Assembly: GCA_016165875.1 (NCBI GenBank)
Contig: JABBOT010000015.1
Location: 2,777,653 to 2,841,652, forward strand
DNA length: 64,000 bases
DNA from: Acanthopleura granulata
Taxonomy: Eukaryota; Mollusca; Polyplacophora; Chitonida; Chitonidae
Reading direction: 5' to 3'
Below the pieces are notes generated by a model that searched no databases, had not been told where the DNA came from, and was given only the letters and a program-made list of their open reading frames with translations. Position numbers and translations under genes: made by a program. This document shows, piece by piece, positions 1 through 11,900 of the stretch. How positions within the stretch are numbered: the stretch's first letter is position 1; each line of letters opens with the position of its first letter.

Positions 1-205
1 AGTTCAAGTCCAGATAAAGATGGTTTCCTCTATCGACGTACGTGGGAAGAACAGGGGGCAACCTGCGGATGGTCGTGGGTTTCCCCGGGTTCTGATCGGT
101 TACTCCTACTTTCATGCTTGCCACCGTGGTATAAGCGAAATATTCATGAGTACTTCGTAAAACATTAATCAAGCTAAAAATAAATAAACAACAAAGAAAC
201 ATCGA
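1..205 (+). repeat. tRNA-derived SINE, truncated by window start
   Basis: The left edge begins inside the B-box region (AGTTCAAGTCCAG). It continues through the family body (CTGCGGATGGTCGTGGGTTT, a GGTATAAGCGAAATATTC block, a degenerate GTAAAACATTAATCAA end) into an A/T-rich TAAATAAA tail. The same ordered blocks recur in about 20 places in this window. Confidence 0.75.
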
Positions 206-3200
206 ATTACTGTGTTAGAGAAAGGAACACTCTTCGTTATTGAAGAATAAATGGCAATGAGGCGAACATCCCAAAACCGGTTCCCATTTTTTGAGAGCTT
301 TCATAATTGTTCCGAACACTTCTTTGCGGCCAAAAACCTCCAAAGTTATATTTTTAGTCCCTCTTTTCAGTCGCGATTGGACAGGTATTGATCATCAGCT
401 ATGTATGACAGGTTGAAGAAAACATAATTTGAATCAGTGTTTGGTTTACTTAGTACAATTTGTTTATCAAACGACGTAATGTTTTTGCGCTGAGAGAGAA
501 AATCAGATAAGTTGAAAATCTCTTAAATGGTATAAATTGGCACACTTGTGAACGTGGAGTACAGATTTAGGAAAAGCTTATATCCGTTGAAGCATTTCAA
601 CAGCTGCAGAAATAGCTCGTGCATTTATGAACCTGCCTGTGTGCACATCCATTGTGTAAGCCGTATTGGCGAGAACAGCCGCGAGTGCAGTGTGGGAAGC
701 CAAATGCTAACATCAGCCGTATTACAGTTATGTCTTCAGGGGACAGATTTCAGGAAGTGGGTTGGTGAGGAGAGAGAGAATGGAGGAGGGGGAGGCGGTT
801 ACAGACGAAACAAATGGTGTCAGAAATAATTGTCGGTATTGATTCACAGTAATGCTGTGAAAATGAAAGTCAATCAGACAGCATGTAGGCGGAAGTAGGC
901 GTCCGCTACCCGCGAGATGGAAATCGTAAGGCTGAACCCATGGCCGCTGGTGAAAGAGGAGGGAAACGGACTGTATGAGAATTACTCTTGTATGGGGTCC
1001 TCATCTTCGTGCTTGGTAATTAATTAGCTTTAACCCAAGGCAAGCAAGGCTTCTTCGGAAGTTAAGAAAGCTTAGATGCTGATTCCAACGCAACATATCT
1101 TAGAACATTCACCCGCAGTCATATTTTTTTACGAAACGAGATTTTACACAAAAAAATTTAATGGGTTTATCGCTGTCATGATGGATGAAATGGACTTAGT
1201 TTGAAGCCAGTTTAACGAGAACAGTCTTGGTCTTTATTCAAGTGTCCTTGACTTCTCTTCCAGCGGATAAGGCCATATTCTTTCGAAAGCGTTTCACATA
1301 TTTTTACATTGGAATCATGCGGTACCGGAAGGTCCTTCAGTTTTATATGGTTATGCATAAGGACGTCGTGAACACCTTTAGAAATATGAACGATCTAGAC
1401 ATTATTTTGTGTTTGAAATTTATAGCAAAGAAAAGAGGAAAACGTCTTGGAAAACATTTCAGTTTTTTCTCGGGGAAGTCTCATCAAAAAGCGACCTTTT
1501 GTCAAAATTGACACAATGTACAATATTCCCTTCTTCGGGAAACGTCTATAACTTTCGAGTATCTGACTGTAGTATCTAAGTTTTTATCGACAGATCCTCA
1601 CAGTCAGAATCACATTAGATCAGAACCACCTGCTCTGGTTCTGGCCCCAAAAACGCTGTCTGTGTGTTCGTCCAAAGGCAAGATGCATTTGATACCGTCC
1701 TATCCATATTTTGCAATTCGATTGTCCACTGCAGCACGGGACGGGAAAAATGGTCAGACGGATGAAAATATACCAGATAGAAAATATACAGCACTTAAAA
1801 TAAGTGACGCGTCTTCGTGTTCAGATTACAACACTAGGAAAAGTGAACAAATTTCACCTTTTTAAATCATGGTAGTTCAATATTTCCATAAAAGGAAAAG
1901 ACCTAATACAATCAAAACATTAGACGGGATTAAATTCGGTGAAAATATCTAAATTATCTATTATTAATAGACAGAGTTTTTTTTATTCTTTTTTCATTCG
2001 GCATAACTTCGTTCTGTGTTTTCGCTCCCTTTGAACATTACTGTCATTTCCAAGCTATGTTCACAACTGTGTGCGTCCATAGATGTCCGAAGTTTTCAAG
2101 GATTCCTTTTTAACTTTTGTTGACATTCTGATGGTCAGGGAATTCCGACTCTCACTAGTGCTTGGACTTTTTTCTTCACCAGATCCTTGATGAACTCTTT
2201 GAATGCCTCGACGTTTTTTTTTTCGTTTTTTTTTTCATCTCATTGACTGTTTGCTGTTTAAGAAATGATCCTTGTTTTTTTCGTAGCGAAATTCTATGGA
2301 TTCTCTAGATCCTTTGAAGAAGCCTTTAATGACGATTTCCCAAAGTGGGCAGATGCCAAGATGTTATCTTCAAAAAAAAAATGTTCAAACCCCAAATCAC
2401 CCTTTCACTATGAATGTATGTACACTTGAGGACTTTGTTTGCGATTAGCCCTCAGCGAAACCGTCCGTATGGTTTATTGGACTTGGGCGCCATACGGGGT
2501 AATCGGCAAACATCCATAACAGCGAACAGGATTTGATGGAAGCTCACTTTGAAGATTCAACTTTTCCCCCAAATCGGAGTAGTTCCTATTCACATTGGTT
2601 GCGGAACCTGAAGAGTCTGGAGGTGCCTGGTGGGAACATTTCTCGTGACAGGAAGTGGGTGTCATTGGCTAAGTAAGAGGGACGTGAAGCGTTGTGAGGG
2701 TTGCCTCGATGAGGGGACCGACGGCGCCATAGCCGACGCCAAAGTGGGCACTCCACGCCCAGTGGCGAATCTACATCTTTGCTCGGACGTCGGGCCTGGT
2801 GCTGAATACCCCTAACAATAACGTAGCCATCCGGACAGAGCGAAATGAAGTGTCCTCGTTGAGACTCTGGCTAGGACGAACTGTCAGAGCAATAGCTCGA
2901 TGAACGAAGTCAGATACTGTGATTGTTACTGTATTGAACAATGCTGGGTTGTCAATACTGCAGACTAGGATTTATGTAGGTTTTATTTTATTCCATTGCT
3001 GTATTCTGTTAAATAATGAGTTATTGATATTATTCGTTAATCCTACATTCATTTGACTAGAAGAAAAACTGCTATCACAGCAACCGCAGAGGAGTTTCGT
3101 GTGTATACCGTGAGTGGGAACATTTGTCCCGGAAACGAATCCGCCTACAATGGACAGTGGACAAAGCTTGTAACTCACGTTATGTTACTCTTGTGCGTTC

Positions 3201-6090
3201 ATCTACAACGGTTACAGGAACGTCAAACGAAGTCTTAATGAGTCACTATCTACCAGCCACCTGTTCATGGGTTTCTACCTCTACCAATTACGTCCCCGGT
3301 TCGAACCCAGCTCTTGGCTATACATCTCCTATTTAGGTCAAGAGGTTTTCAGATGCCTAGTGAAGGTCGTTTGTTTGCCAAGGTTTACTCCACCCCTCAA
3401 CCTCTACACCGACGCAAAAGTGAAGAAAAATTGGAGAAAGGTTTGACATTAATTAAATCAATAAATCAATAACTGAAATCTTACTCACACGGCTTGCTAT
3501 ACATAGCTGGCATATAATTCTTCACACTTGGGTGGCCAGTACTTTAGTTGTCTAGATGTAAAGCGCTAGAAGCCATCGGTCGTTCTAGAGACATTTGAGA
3601 GATTATTAGAGTCTGGTGTACGAGGAACCCGAAGCTAATCTCTGCCTCCTTCCGGATCACAGACTCCTACCTGACATGGATCTACGACTATAACACACCA
3701 TGATTGCCGACACTAGGCAAGTCTAGTACCCTTCACAGAACGTTGCCTGGAGCCACAACATATTCCTTAACAACGAAACTTTCATCATGCTACTAATCCC
3801 GATTTCCGCGGACCAAGCACACAAGGGGGCTTGCGATGTTGAGACAGCAGCTCTGTTATAAACTTTTCAAAAAATTACAAGCTGCATAGGTGTTTACACT
3901 GTAAAAGAGTGGTCATAATAGCCGTAACCTCATCCTGTGAAATAATATGTCAGTCCCACATAGATCGCGTGTTTGTCCCAATACCGGTGTTTTATCATTA
4001 AAGCGACCCTAGGGGTAATAACCTTCTTACAAATACCATGTGTCAGTGTATATGACTATAAGAAAATCGGATACTCTTAATGCAGTATTCTTAAACGAAT
4101 TTTACAAAAGTGTATTTTTGTCATTTAGGTTTAATTTACTTTTGAGCAGTTTTTTTTTCTTTGAATTTAACGTCTGTTATCAGTATTACATTCCTCTAAC
4201 CATGAAAAGGTTATTCTCAAAGGATAACGTGTAAGAAAATCTCAGAACGGCATCTCTTGCCCTTCCGGCTTGTGGTGTAACTTTCCTCCTTTGGGTGTGT
4301 TAAAGCTGCCAAACACCATTATAACAAAAATAATCACCATTATCCACCTTTTATAACTGAAATAATTCATTGCCTGGGAAATCCCATGAAGGGAAAACAA
4401 GTCTTTGCTATGTCATCATTGCAACAGGTCTTTTCCAGGCTGATGCTGTCGGTAAATAAGTGGACAATGTTATCACATTTTCGAAGTCTTAAATCTCTTT
4501 TATGTTATTTAAGCACTCTCCGTGAAAATGTATTTAAAGTAACAGAGACACTCAATTATTTCTAGAGAGCATACCCTCGCATTCTTTTCCAGTGTATATA
4601 GCAGGAAAAATTCCCTGTGGAAATAATGGCTTAGAGCGCTCATGAATCATTAGAAATGCAGTATTCATTTTTTAATTAGTCCCAGAAGACAGATTTTCTT
4701 TCATTTATTCACATGCATTTTATAGCTGTTACAGGATTTATGTTATAGGTTCGATTGTGCCCCAAACAAAAGTCCAAAAACGGCAACGCTTTGAACTATA
4801 AACACCGGGGAACAAACACCATTCACGTCATGTTCATTTTATTTCAATAAATCACTCGCTGGTAGCTTGCCTCTGAGTAATGCAGCCATCGTATTTGCAA
4901 CATTACATGGACATGAAATCGCTACGCAAATTCTGTCCCGAATATCGACTAATTATTGAAGCCAGCGGAAACTTTATTGAATAATTTACCTCGTTATGCA
5001 TACTGGCACGTTACTTATTAAAGCGGTTTACTGGCAAATTCGACCGACATTGTCACACATATCACAATATGAAAGCACATTCGCCACGGTGTGTGCATTA
5101 CGCGCTGAAAATTCTAAACGCCCTTTTTGTGCAAAGTAGGTCACTGCTGTCAGCAACAGGCGATTTTACCGCCAGCCAAATTGTCAGCCAATAAATAATT
5201 TGGATAAAAGCTAAACGGAATTGCTCTCGTAGCGGATATTCAGTTGCTGAGTTTGTCCAAGGACATCTGAAAAATAAAGAGGATTTTTCTGCATTCTCCC
5301 CCCTCCAATACGTCAGTGAGTCTCTCTGATAAAAGGTCAGCCAATCTGTTAGTCCGAGTACCAGTCAGTCAGTGTTGGACATGAATCGTTACTCCGGTAT
5401 TCGGCCAGTTACTTAGTAAAACATTCCGTCAGTTCGTAAGTTGAACGTGGTCGTATACATATAAACTCTTCCTTTAGTCCACCAATCCACAATCCAACCA
5501 TATTCTATGGGTTCGTAAGTCTAACAATAGATCCTTCAGTCATTCTGTGATTCAGTCAGTCGTGTAAATCAGATTTTCCCAGGGATTTTGTTGCAGGCAC
5601 TTCAGATTCACGCACAATGATTTCTCTAGGGATATACCTCATGAGGACCAGCTACTGTTACCTATTTACAACTCTCTGTGAAATTACTCTTGTTGGATAC
5701 AAACATTGCCTTGGGTCAGTCACACGTAATAGTGTATACAAGCCCTACACATGGATATTATTGCAAAGAAAGCCTATAATTAAAAATGCAGTTACAGTAT
5801 AATTTTCTATTCATAATCTGAACGTTTCGGGACGTTCGGGGTTCTCTTGGCTGCTTATCGTGCATTTCCACCAAATCGCTAGTCAGAGAGGAATTTGGAA
5901 ATTCACTATATGTCCAAAGCCGGATTTGAACCCACACCTTGAGTGCTCTGGTAATTGAGGTATAAACGTCGTAATCACATGTAAATGGGCCGCTCCCACA
6001 TAATGTATGACAAATATCAAACTAATTTCCAGGATTTGATGTTAATACTGCGTATCACCCTTTAGGCTTTCATGTCCTATACTATAGAAA
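206..6090. other. No gene recognised: 5' flank or first intron of the CCN gene
   Basis: Only short open frames on both strands, none with a recognisable domain, plausible signal peptide followed by a phase-0 donor, or splice-consistent partner. T-rich tracts occur near 1,975-1,990 and 2,212-2,235. The missing signal-peptide exon of the downstream CCN gene could lie here or before the window; I could not place it. Confidence 0.5.
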
Positions 6091-6265
6091 GACTACAGTA
6101 TAGAGGGTAAAACCAGAGCAACGATGGCAGTGCGATAGTTGATAAATGTCAATATACCTGAGCTAGAGCATTTTTTTTCTAACTGCTCATGCAAGTGTTT
6201 CAGAAGTAACAACTTATACCCCCTCAGCACTACTGATTTAAGTAGAATTAGGTAAAAAATTCATG
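6090..6265 (+). repeat. Dispersed repeat family B, copy 1
   Basis: Shares ordered blocks with copies near 14,622, 26,560 and 50,313: a GTAAAACCAGA-like start, an AGTGYGATAG-like block, a TAACTGCTCATGCAAGTG block and a GTAGAATTAGGTAAAA end. About 60-75% similar by eye. No coding potential or tRNA-like boxes seen, so its class is unknown. Confidence 0.55.
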
Positions 6266-8270
6266 GATGTTGATAGCAATTCATTAGAGATCACTGTCAG
6301 GAATGAGTCAAACTGCTGTGTTGTCTTCAATGATATATAATCCTTACGTTTTCTCTCCTATAAGGCCAATAAACTTTCCCTCCAACGGCCAATAGTCACG
6401 AATCAGCCAATCTGGTTTCACTTGCGCACTTCATTGCTTATAGTGGCCCGTGCGTAACGAGCATTTTCTCCCAGTTTAACGTTAATCAGACATCAATATC
6501 TCAGTCGTAACTTTGCCTGCTTTGTATACGGCGAAGAGTAAAAGTCGTTTCGGTTTTAACAACTTCACGAAGCGTGCTCAGATAATTCTAAAGCTGCCAC
6601 ACTCATTTGCTTTACCCCATCTTCTCTTGCCCTTTTACACAGTATATTGCACATTCCATTCCTTATAATAATGTCGCAAAAAATACATTTCTTCCCTGAA
6701 AAATCTCTCGAGCATCAACCATCCTAAATCTGTACACATTTCAGTGTTCGTAACAGCCCTTGTATAACGAGCTTTTCTACCAGCTCGACGCTAAAGAGAT
6801 ATATAGCGAGGCATGAAAGGCGTTTCGGGTTTAACAAGGAAAAAAACACACCAAGATAATGTTTAAAGCTACTGTATAGCGCCGACTCGGATGTCGTAAA
6901 ACTGGACTACCGGGCTTCCGGTCGTTGGTGTTTTTTTATACTCATGACTGGCAACAGACTGGATGAATGGCTTCACTAAGAGAAAACAATGGGTACGAAT
7001 GGAAGACTTACACTTCAGATAAGCGATCGTATTGCATGAGTCAGTGAAGACCCGTGGCTCAGCCGTCAAGCGTGCCGCTGCAAAAATGGCTATTATAAAA
7101 TAAAACAAATTACATGAAAACCAAAAAGCAATAAAATTCCTTTAAATAGACAGGCCTTTAAATGTAAATGGTGTGGGTATAGTGAAAAAGTCGAGAGTGT
7201 GGGAGTCGAACTCATGACTTGGGCATTGAGCTTTTCCGAATTTATCACTTTTGTTAACGATATACCTGCTAGCTTATGCTGATAACTTTCAACGGTGACG
7301 TCATCGCCGTCACGACTTTCTGTTAAATGTTGTTTGCTGTTTAATGAGGCAAAGTGCTGTTTAAGTAGAAACACTCAATTATCTTCGTTTCTTCACCAGC
7401 GTTGAATTCAACGCACCACTAACTCGGCAAAAAGCGGTAAAATCTGTACAGAGCAGCCGGTAGCAAACTTAACAATATTTCATTATGGAAGTGTTTGGGA
7501 TCGGTAATCAAGACAGATTGAGATGCAAACACAATTACGGCATTGCCCATAGTGTCTCAATTATATGTCGTTTATATGTTTTCCCAAGCATTTTTTTTTC
7601 ATATGCCGTCCTTTACTTGACAGAAATATCACAGCATCGCAATTTCTCGCAAATCAATTTACCAATAATGGACTTAGTCTGATACCGTCTTGAAATATTC
7701 GTCCAACGCCGGATTATGGCGTCGAGCAAATCTGTTTTATTAGACAGGATTCTTTCATCTGCTGTGTCTATCTAGTTACGGAATGAGAGGGAAATTTGGC
7801 CTACTGACACTTTGCAGGAAAAATAAAAGGGCCATAAATCTCTGTGATATCTTCTCCGATATTAATATCGCGTTGATCCATCTCCCGCTCTATGATACTC
7901 ATAATTCAAACGCCAGTAAATCAGCCCTTGCAATAACATATCGGGGGTAGGGTCGCCAGTTTTGGCGTGCGCGAAAACTTATGACAGTTCGCACGTGACA
8001 ACTATGTATGCATATATACACGCTGACAAAATGTATTTGACATTACGCGTCCCAATGACTGGAGACCAAATGTTCAGACTGATATATCCTCACGACATGG
8101 TTCTTGATCAGTGATGTCAAATAAACTGCGATCAGCATCACTGCAGTTTTGGAAGAGAATTCTTGAGTACGGTATTAAACAATATCACATACATATTTAG
8201 GTGATAGACTATCCTTGAACGTGTTCAGTTGCTTCTATATTCACAGAAGACGTGTTTAGAAGTTTAGACG

Positions 8271-8513
8271 GGAGGCTGCGTGGCCAAGGAGAATAGCGCG
8301 CGAACGCGGCGTAATGACCCAGTGCTTCTCACCAATGCGGTCGCTGTGAGTTCAAGTCAAACTCATACTGGCTTCCTCTCTGGCCGTAGCTAGGCATGTC
8401 CGCCAGCAACCTGTTTACCCCGGGTTCTGCCCGGTTTCCTCCCACCATAACGCTGGCCATCGTCGTATAAGCGAAATGTCCTTGATTGCCGTAAAACACC
8501 AATCAAATAAAAA
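8271..8513 (+). repeat. tRNA-derived SINE, near full length
   Basis: The tRNA-like head (A-box region GCGTGGCCAAGGAGAATAGC, B-box GAGTTCAAGTC) is followed by the body (GGCTTCCTCTCTGGCCGT, CCCGGTTTCCTCCCACCATA) and the end GTAAAACACCAATCAAATAA. It ends 194 bp before the first CCN exon found. It is in the opposite orientation to the SINE just after that exon. Confidence 0.85.
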
Positions 8514-8707
8514 AGATTGATAAATCGAGTTAATACCTTAGTGCTTACACACGTCATGTGTTTAAATAGGTTGTTCACCAAAATGTTCATGATATTTAAA
8601 TTTTGCCAAATAAATGACATAAATGAATTCGAGAAAAAGGCTTCAATATTGTCCTAATTCGATTTTTTAGAAGGAAAAGCACGTTCATTTATTCTATTAT
8701 ATTTCAG

Positions 8708-8933
8708 GCCGATGGTGCTTGTACGTTTCCCTGTTTCTGCGATATTCACATACTGAAATGTGGCCAGGGTGTCAACGTCATCCAAGATGGCTGCGGGTGC
8801 TGCAACATTTGCGCCCGCCAGCTAGGACAGGCTTGTAACAGACGACTGCGATGTGACGAAAAGAAAGGCCTCTATTGCAACATGGGCGACGTGCCAGCAA
8901 CAAACGGAAGTATACAAAACGGAACTTGTGTGG
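8708..8933 (+). CDS. CCN: CCN exon: IGFBP domain
   Basis: Acceptor TATTTCAG, donor G|GTAAGG. 75 codons plus 1 base. Shows the IGFBP signature: CTFPCFC, then GVNVIQDGCGCCNICARQLG, CDEKKGLYC, ending GTCV. Starts in phase 0, so the preceding exon must end on a complete codon. Confidence 0.93.
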
Positions 8934-11900
8934 GTAAGGAATTTTGTTTTTATTTATTCACTTATTTATTTATTTGCTTATATGATCGGTGTTTTACCCC
9001 GTACTCAACAATATTTCTCTTATACGACGGCGGCCAACATTATGGTGTAGTGAAATCGGGCGGGTGAGATTTTTTTGTGTGCTTTGAATGTATTAGTACA
9101 CGTCTGAATTGGAGGGGTATTTATGAGGTCCGTTTTGTTGATGGCTTGCTGGCAGCGTTGATTGATTGTTTGATCGATTCCTTAACGCCGTACGCAAAGA
9201 ATATTTCACTTGTAGATGGGCAGTTAGTGTTATTGGATGGAGAAAAGCACCAGCCCTTCACAAATAACTCACGAACTTTTCTACGTTATGCGCACATATT
9301 TCTACCGCTGAGCGTTCAGAACTTTATACCAGGCCAGCTAAAAGACCCTCCGAGCACATCCGGCTGCTCTTTGTCACAACATCGACAGGTGTAGTGCAGG
9401 CAACGAGGAAAGTTCTAGTCTATACAAAACGTGTCCGAGTATTCCAAGATAAACCACAAAGCAAAAATGCGTCCGTGATAGGCGTAGTGAATGTATTATC
9501 AGGGACATAATTCATATTGAGCACTGTAATAATGACAGAAACCAATTCCCTTAATTCTTTGCTAAATGATTGTATGACTTTTGTGGTAGTCGTTGTCTAT
9601 AGCAACAGATGTAAATGCACATCAATATTTATTCTAAATAACCGTATTAAGCCATTTTTATTCTGGACGAAATGTGTATAAATCAGACCGTAGATCTTTA
9701 TTTCAATATGAAGGCAAAAAACCTCAGTAAATCACGAAAACTAAATAATCCATCCATCATTAATCAAAGATCCTCAACTCCATCCTACATCCGTGAATAA
9801 CGTGAACAATCACTACAGTTTAGAGGTTTGAAAAAGTTATAATGCTTAATCACGAACAACGTACGCGCTGCCATTTAGATTTTGTGGCTAAAAGTTGTGG
9901 GTTTTCTCCCTGGCTGACCAATCCATCACACTGGCGGTCAGCGTAATATATTGACCATTAACAGTTGTTTTTTTTCTTTTTGTTTGTGTTCGAGATAAAC
10001 ACATCTCTTCAATTCACCCAACCGATTTCTAATTCCATTACATCACGACCGAATGAGAAGTGAAGAATCCTGGCTCCGGGTGCAATCCCAGTGTTTTTTG
10101 TGGAATATGTTCGACGTACCTTTAATTTCGTCATTTATTATTTACGATTCATTGGCAGTGCGTTAAAAGCTCGTCTTTAGGCAATCTTCTTTTTGCGCTT
10201 AAATACGTCCGCTTTTAAGATTCGTCTACCACTGACATTTTTTCTCAGTGCAATTTGTTCGGGAAAAGGGAGAAGCGATTTTAAAGAATTAGTTTAAATT
10301 CGAGGATTTTTAAGGTTGGAAGTGGAGCGTTTGATTTCTCAGGAGTGTTAAAGACTGTCAAGCCTGCATTGGTTGCAATTTGCGTGAAGTGTTAACAAGT
10401 TACAGAAATCAAGAGTTCGATCCCCACGCACAGCAATTTGTCTTCATGTCTTTGGGACAAGGACGGAATTGTCATGGCAACTTCATATTTTTGTGACTTT
10501 CCTTTCAATTATAGCAGGATAAAGCTGAATCGATCCGCAGATTTCCAGTTACTATTCACAATGTGTCAATAAATTTTCATGTGTTTCATGTTTCCTACGA
10601 TAAACAGACGTAGGCATTTCCTTGTATTAATAATGCAGTATAGGATGTTCTAGGTTATCATCTCATCAAACACTGTTCATTCGAAACATGATACCCCTGC
10701 AGGGCAGATTACTGTCATTTAAATTAGAAATTCAGGAGTTTTTTCCCCAAAATTTCCAAAAATCTCTTAAATTCTATAGAGATTGTAGCACTCTGCATGG
10801 TTGGCAGATATGGACAGGGCGTTCAAGGCGTCTGGCGATCTGTTTCATAGCTGTTGTATTTTTATCTAAATCCGCTTAATCGGGAGAGGGCGTATAAGTA
10901 TCAACAACATGATGCTTTTCTGAACAATTGTGGTCACAGTGTGACTGAGATGCCAGTGTTTGTATTGGACCGAGAAATTATTTTCGCTCCTTCTTAAAGA
11001 CTGTTAATTACTTGTCTCTTACATATTATCGTGCAGCCTTTTTTGTGTTTTATTATTTATGCTATATTCTTTACGTATTTAAGTAGGAACTGATATGTAA
11101 GACTGTTCTGAAAAAAAACCACAAAATTTCATACAGTTCAATGGAGCTCTAACCTTTCATCAATCACTGATTTACATTCCGTTCCGTGTTGTCCAGAATC
11201 TCCGCCTGAGTCAACTTGCAATCAACGGAACTATTCCGTTGCCTATAGGAATCGCAATACAAAGAATGAGAAGTGATTAATGGAAGTTTAATTAGCTATA
11301 CTCACTGGGTCTGGACGGATAATTGGTATAAAGCAATAGTTCCCCCACAGAAGATCGATTCCTTACACCTGCTGCCCGATTTCCATTCGAGTAAGGCTTT
11401 AAGTTAGGAGGTTTCCCAGGTACCTGGCTAAGGGCAGTAGTTTTAATACTCTTGGCACTTCTCTTTCCTCCATCCATTAAACTGACCCATTTCGTATAAG
11501 TAGAAACATCTTCAGAGCGGGGTTACGCCATAGCTGAATACATAAGTAAATGCATAGGCAAGGCACAAATAACCCAACCCGGCCTTCACCGACTCACTCT
11601 TTGAAATGATGGCTCACTGTGGCTGCCAGGCCCTTGACCAATGAGATCGCGTGTTCAAATCTAACTCTCCTCGGTTAAGATGTGTCTTCAAGTCAAGAGT
11701 AGCTCGTGAAGGGATGCTCTTCACTCCACGCCCTGTGATTTTCCTGCTGACCGCCATCGTATAAGTGAAAAAACGTCTTGAGAACAACATTACAAATAAG
11801 AATCAAAATAAAGAGATAAATCTGGTAATTCTTAATTCTTCGTGGTTGTTGTTATTTCCGTACAGTCCGCAGCCCAAAGCCATGTCGTGTCAATGGTGTC

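Noticed and set aside
5617..5802. Candidate CCN signal-peptide exon (MISLGIYLMRTSYCYL)
   Set aside because: No good phase-0 donor in a suitable place and weak signal-peptide character.
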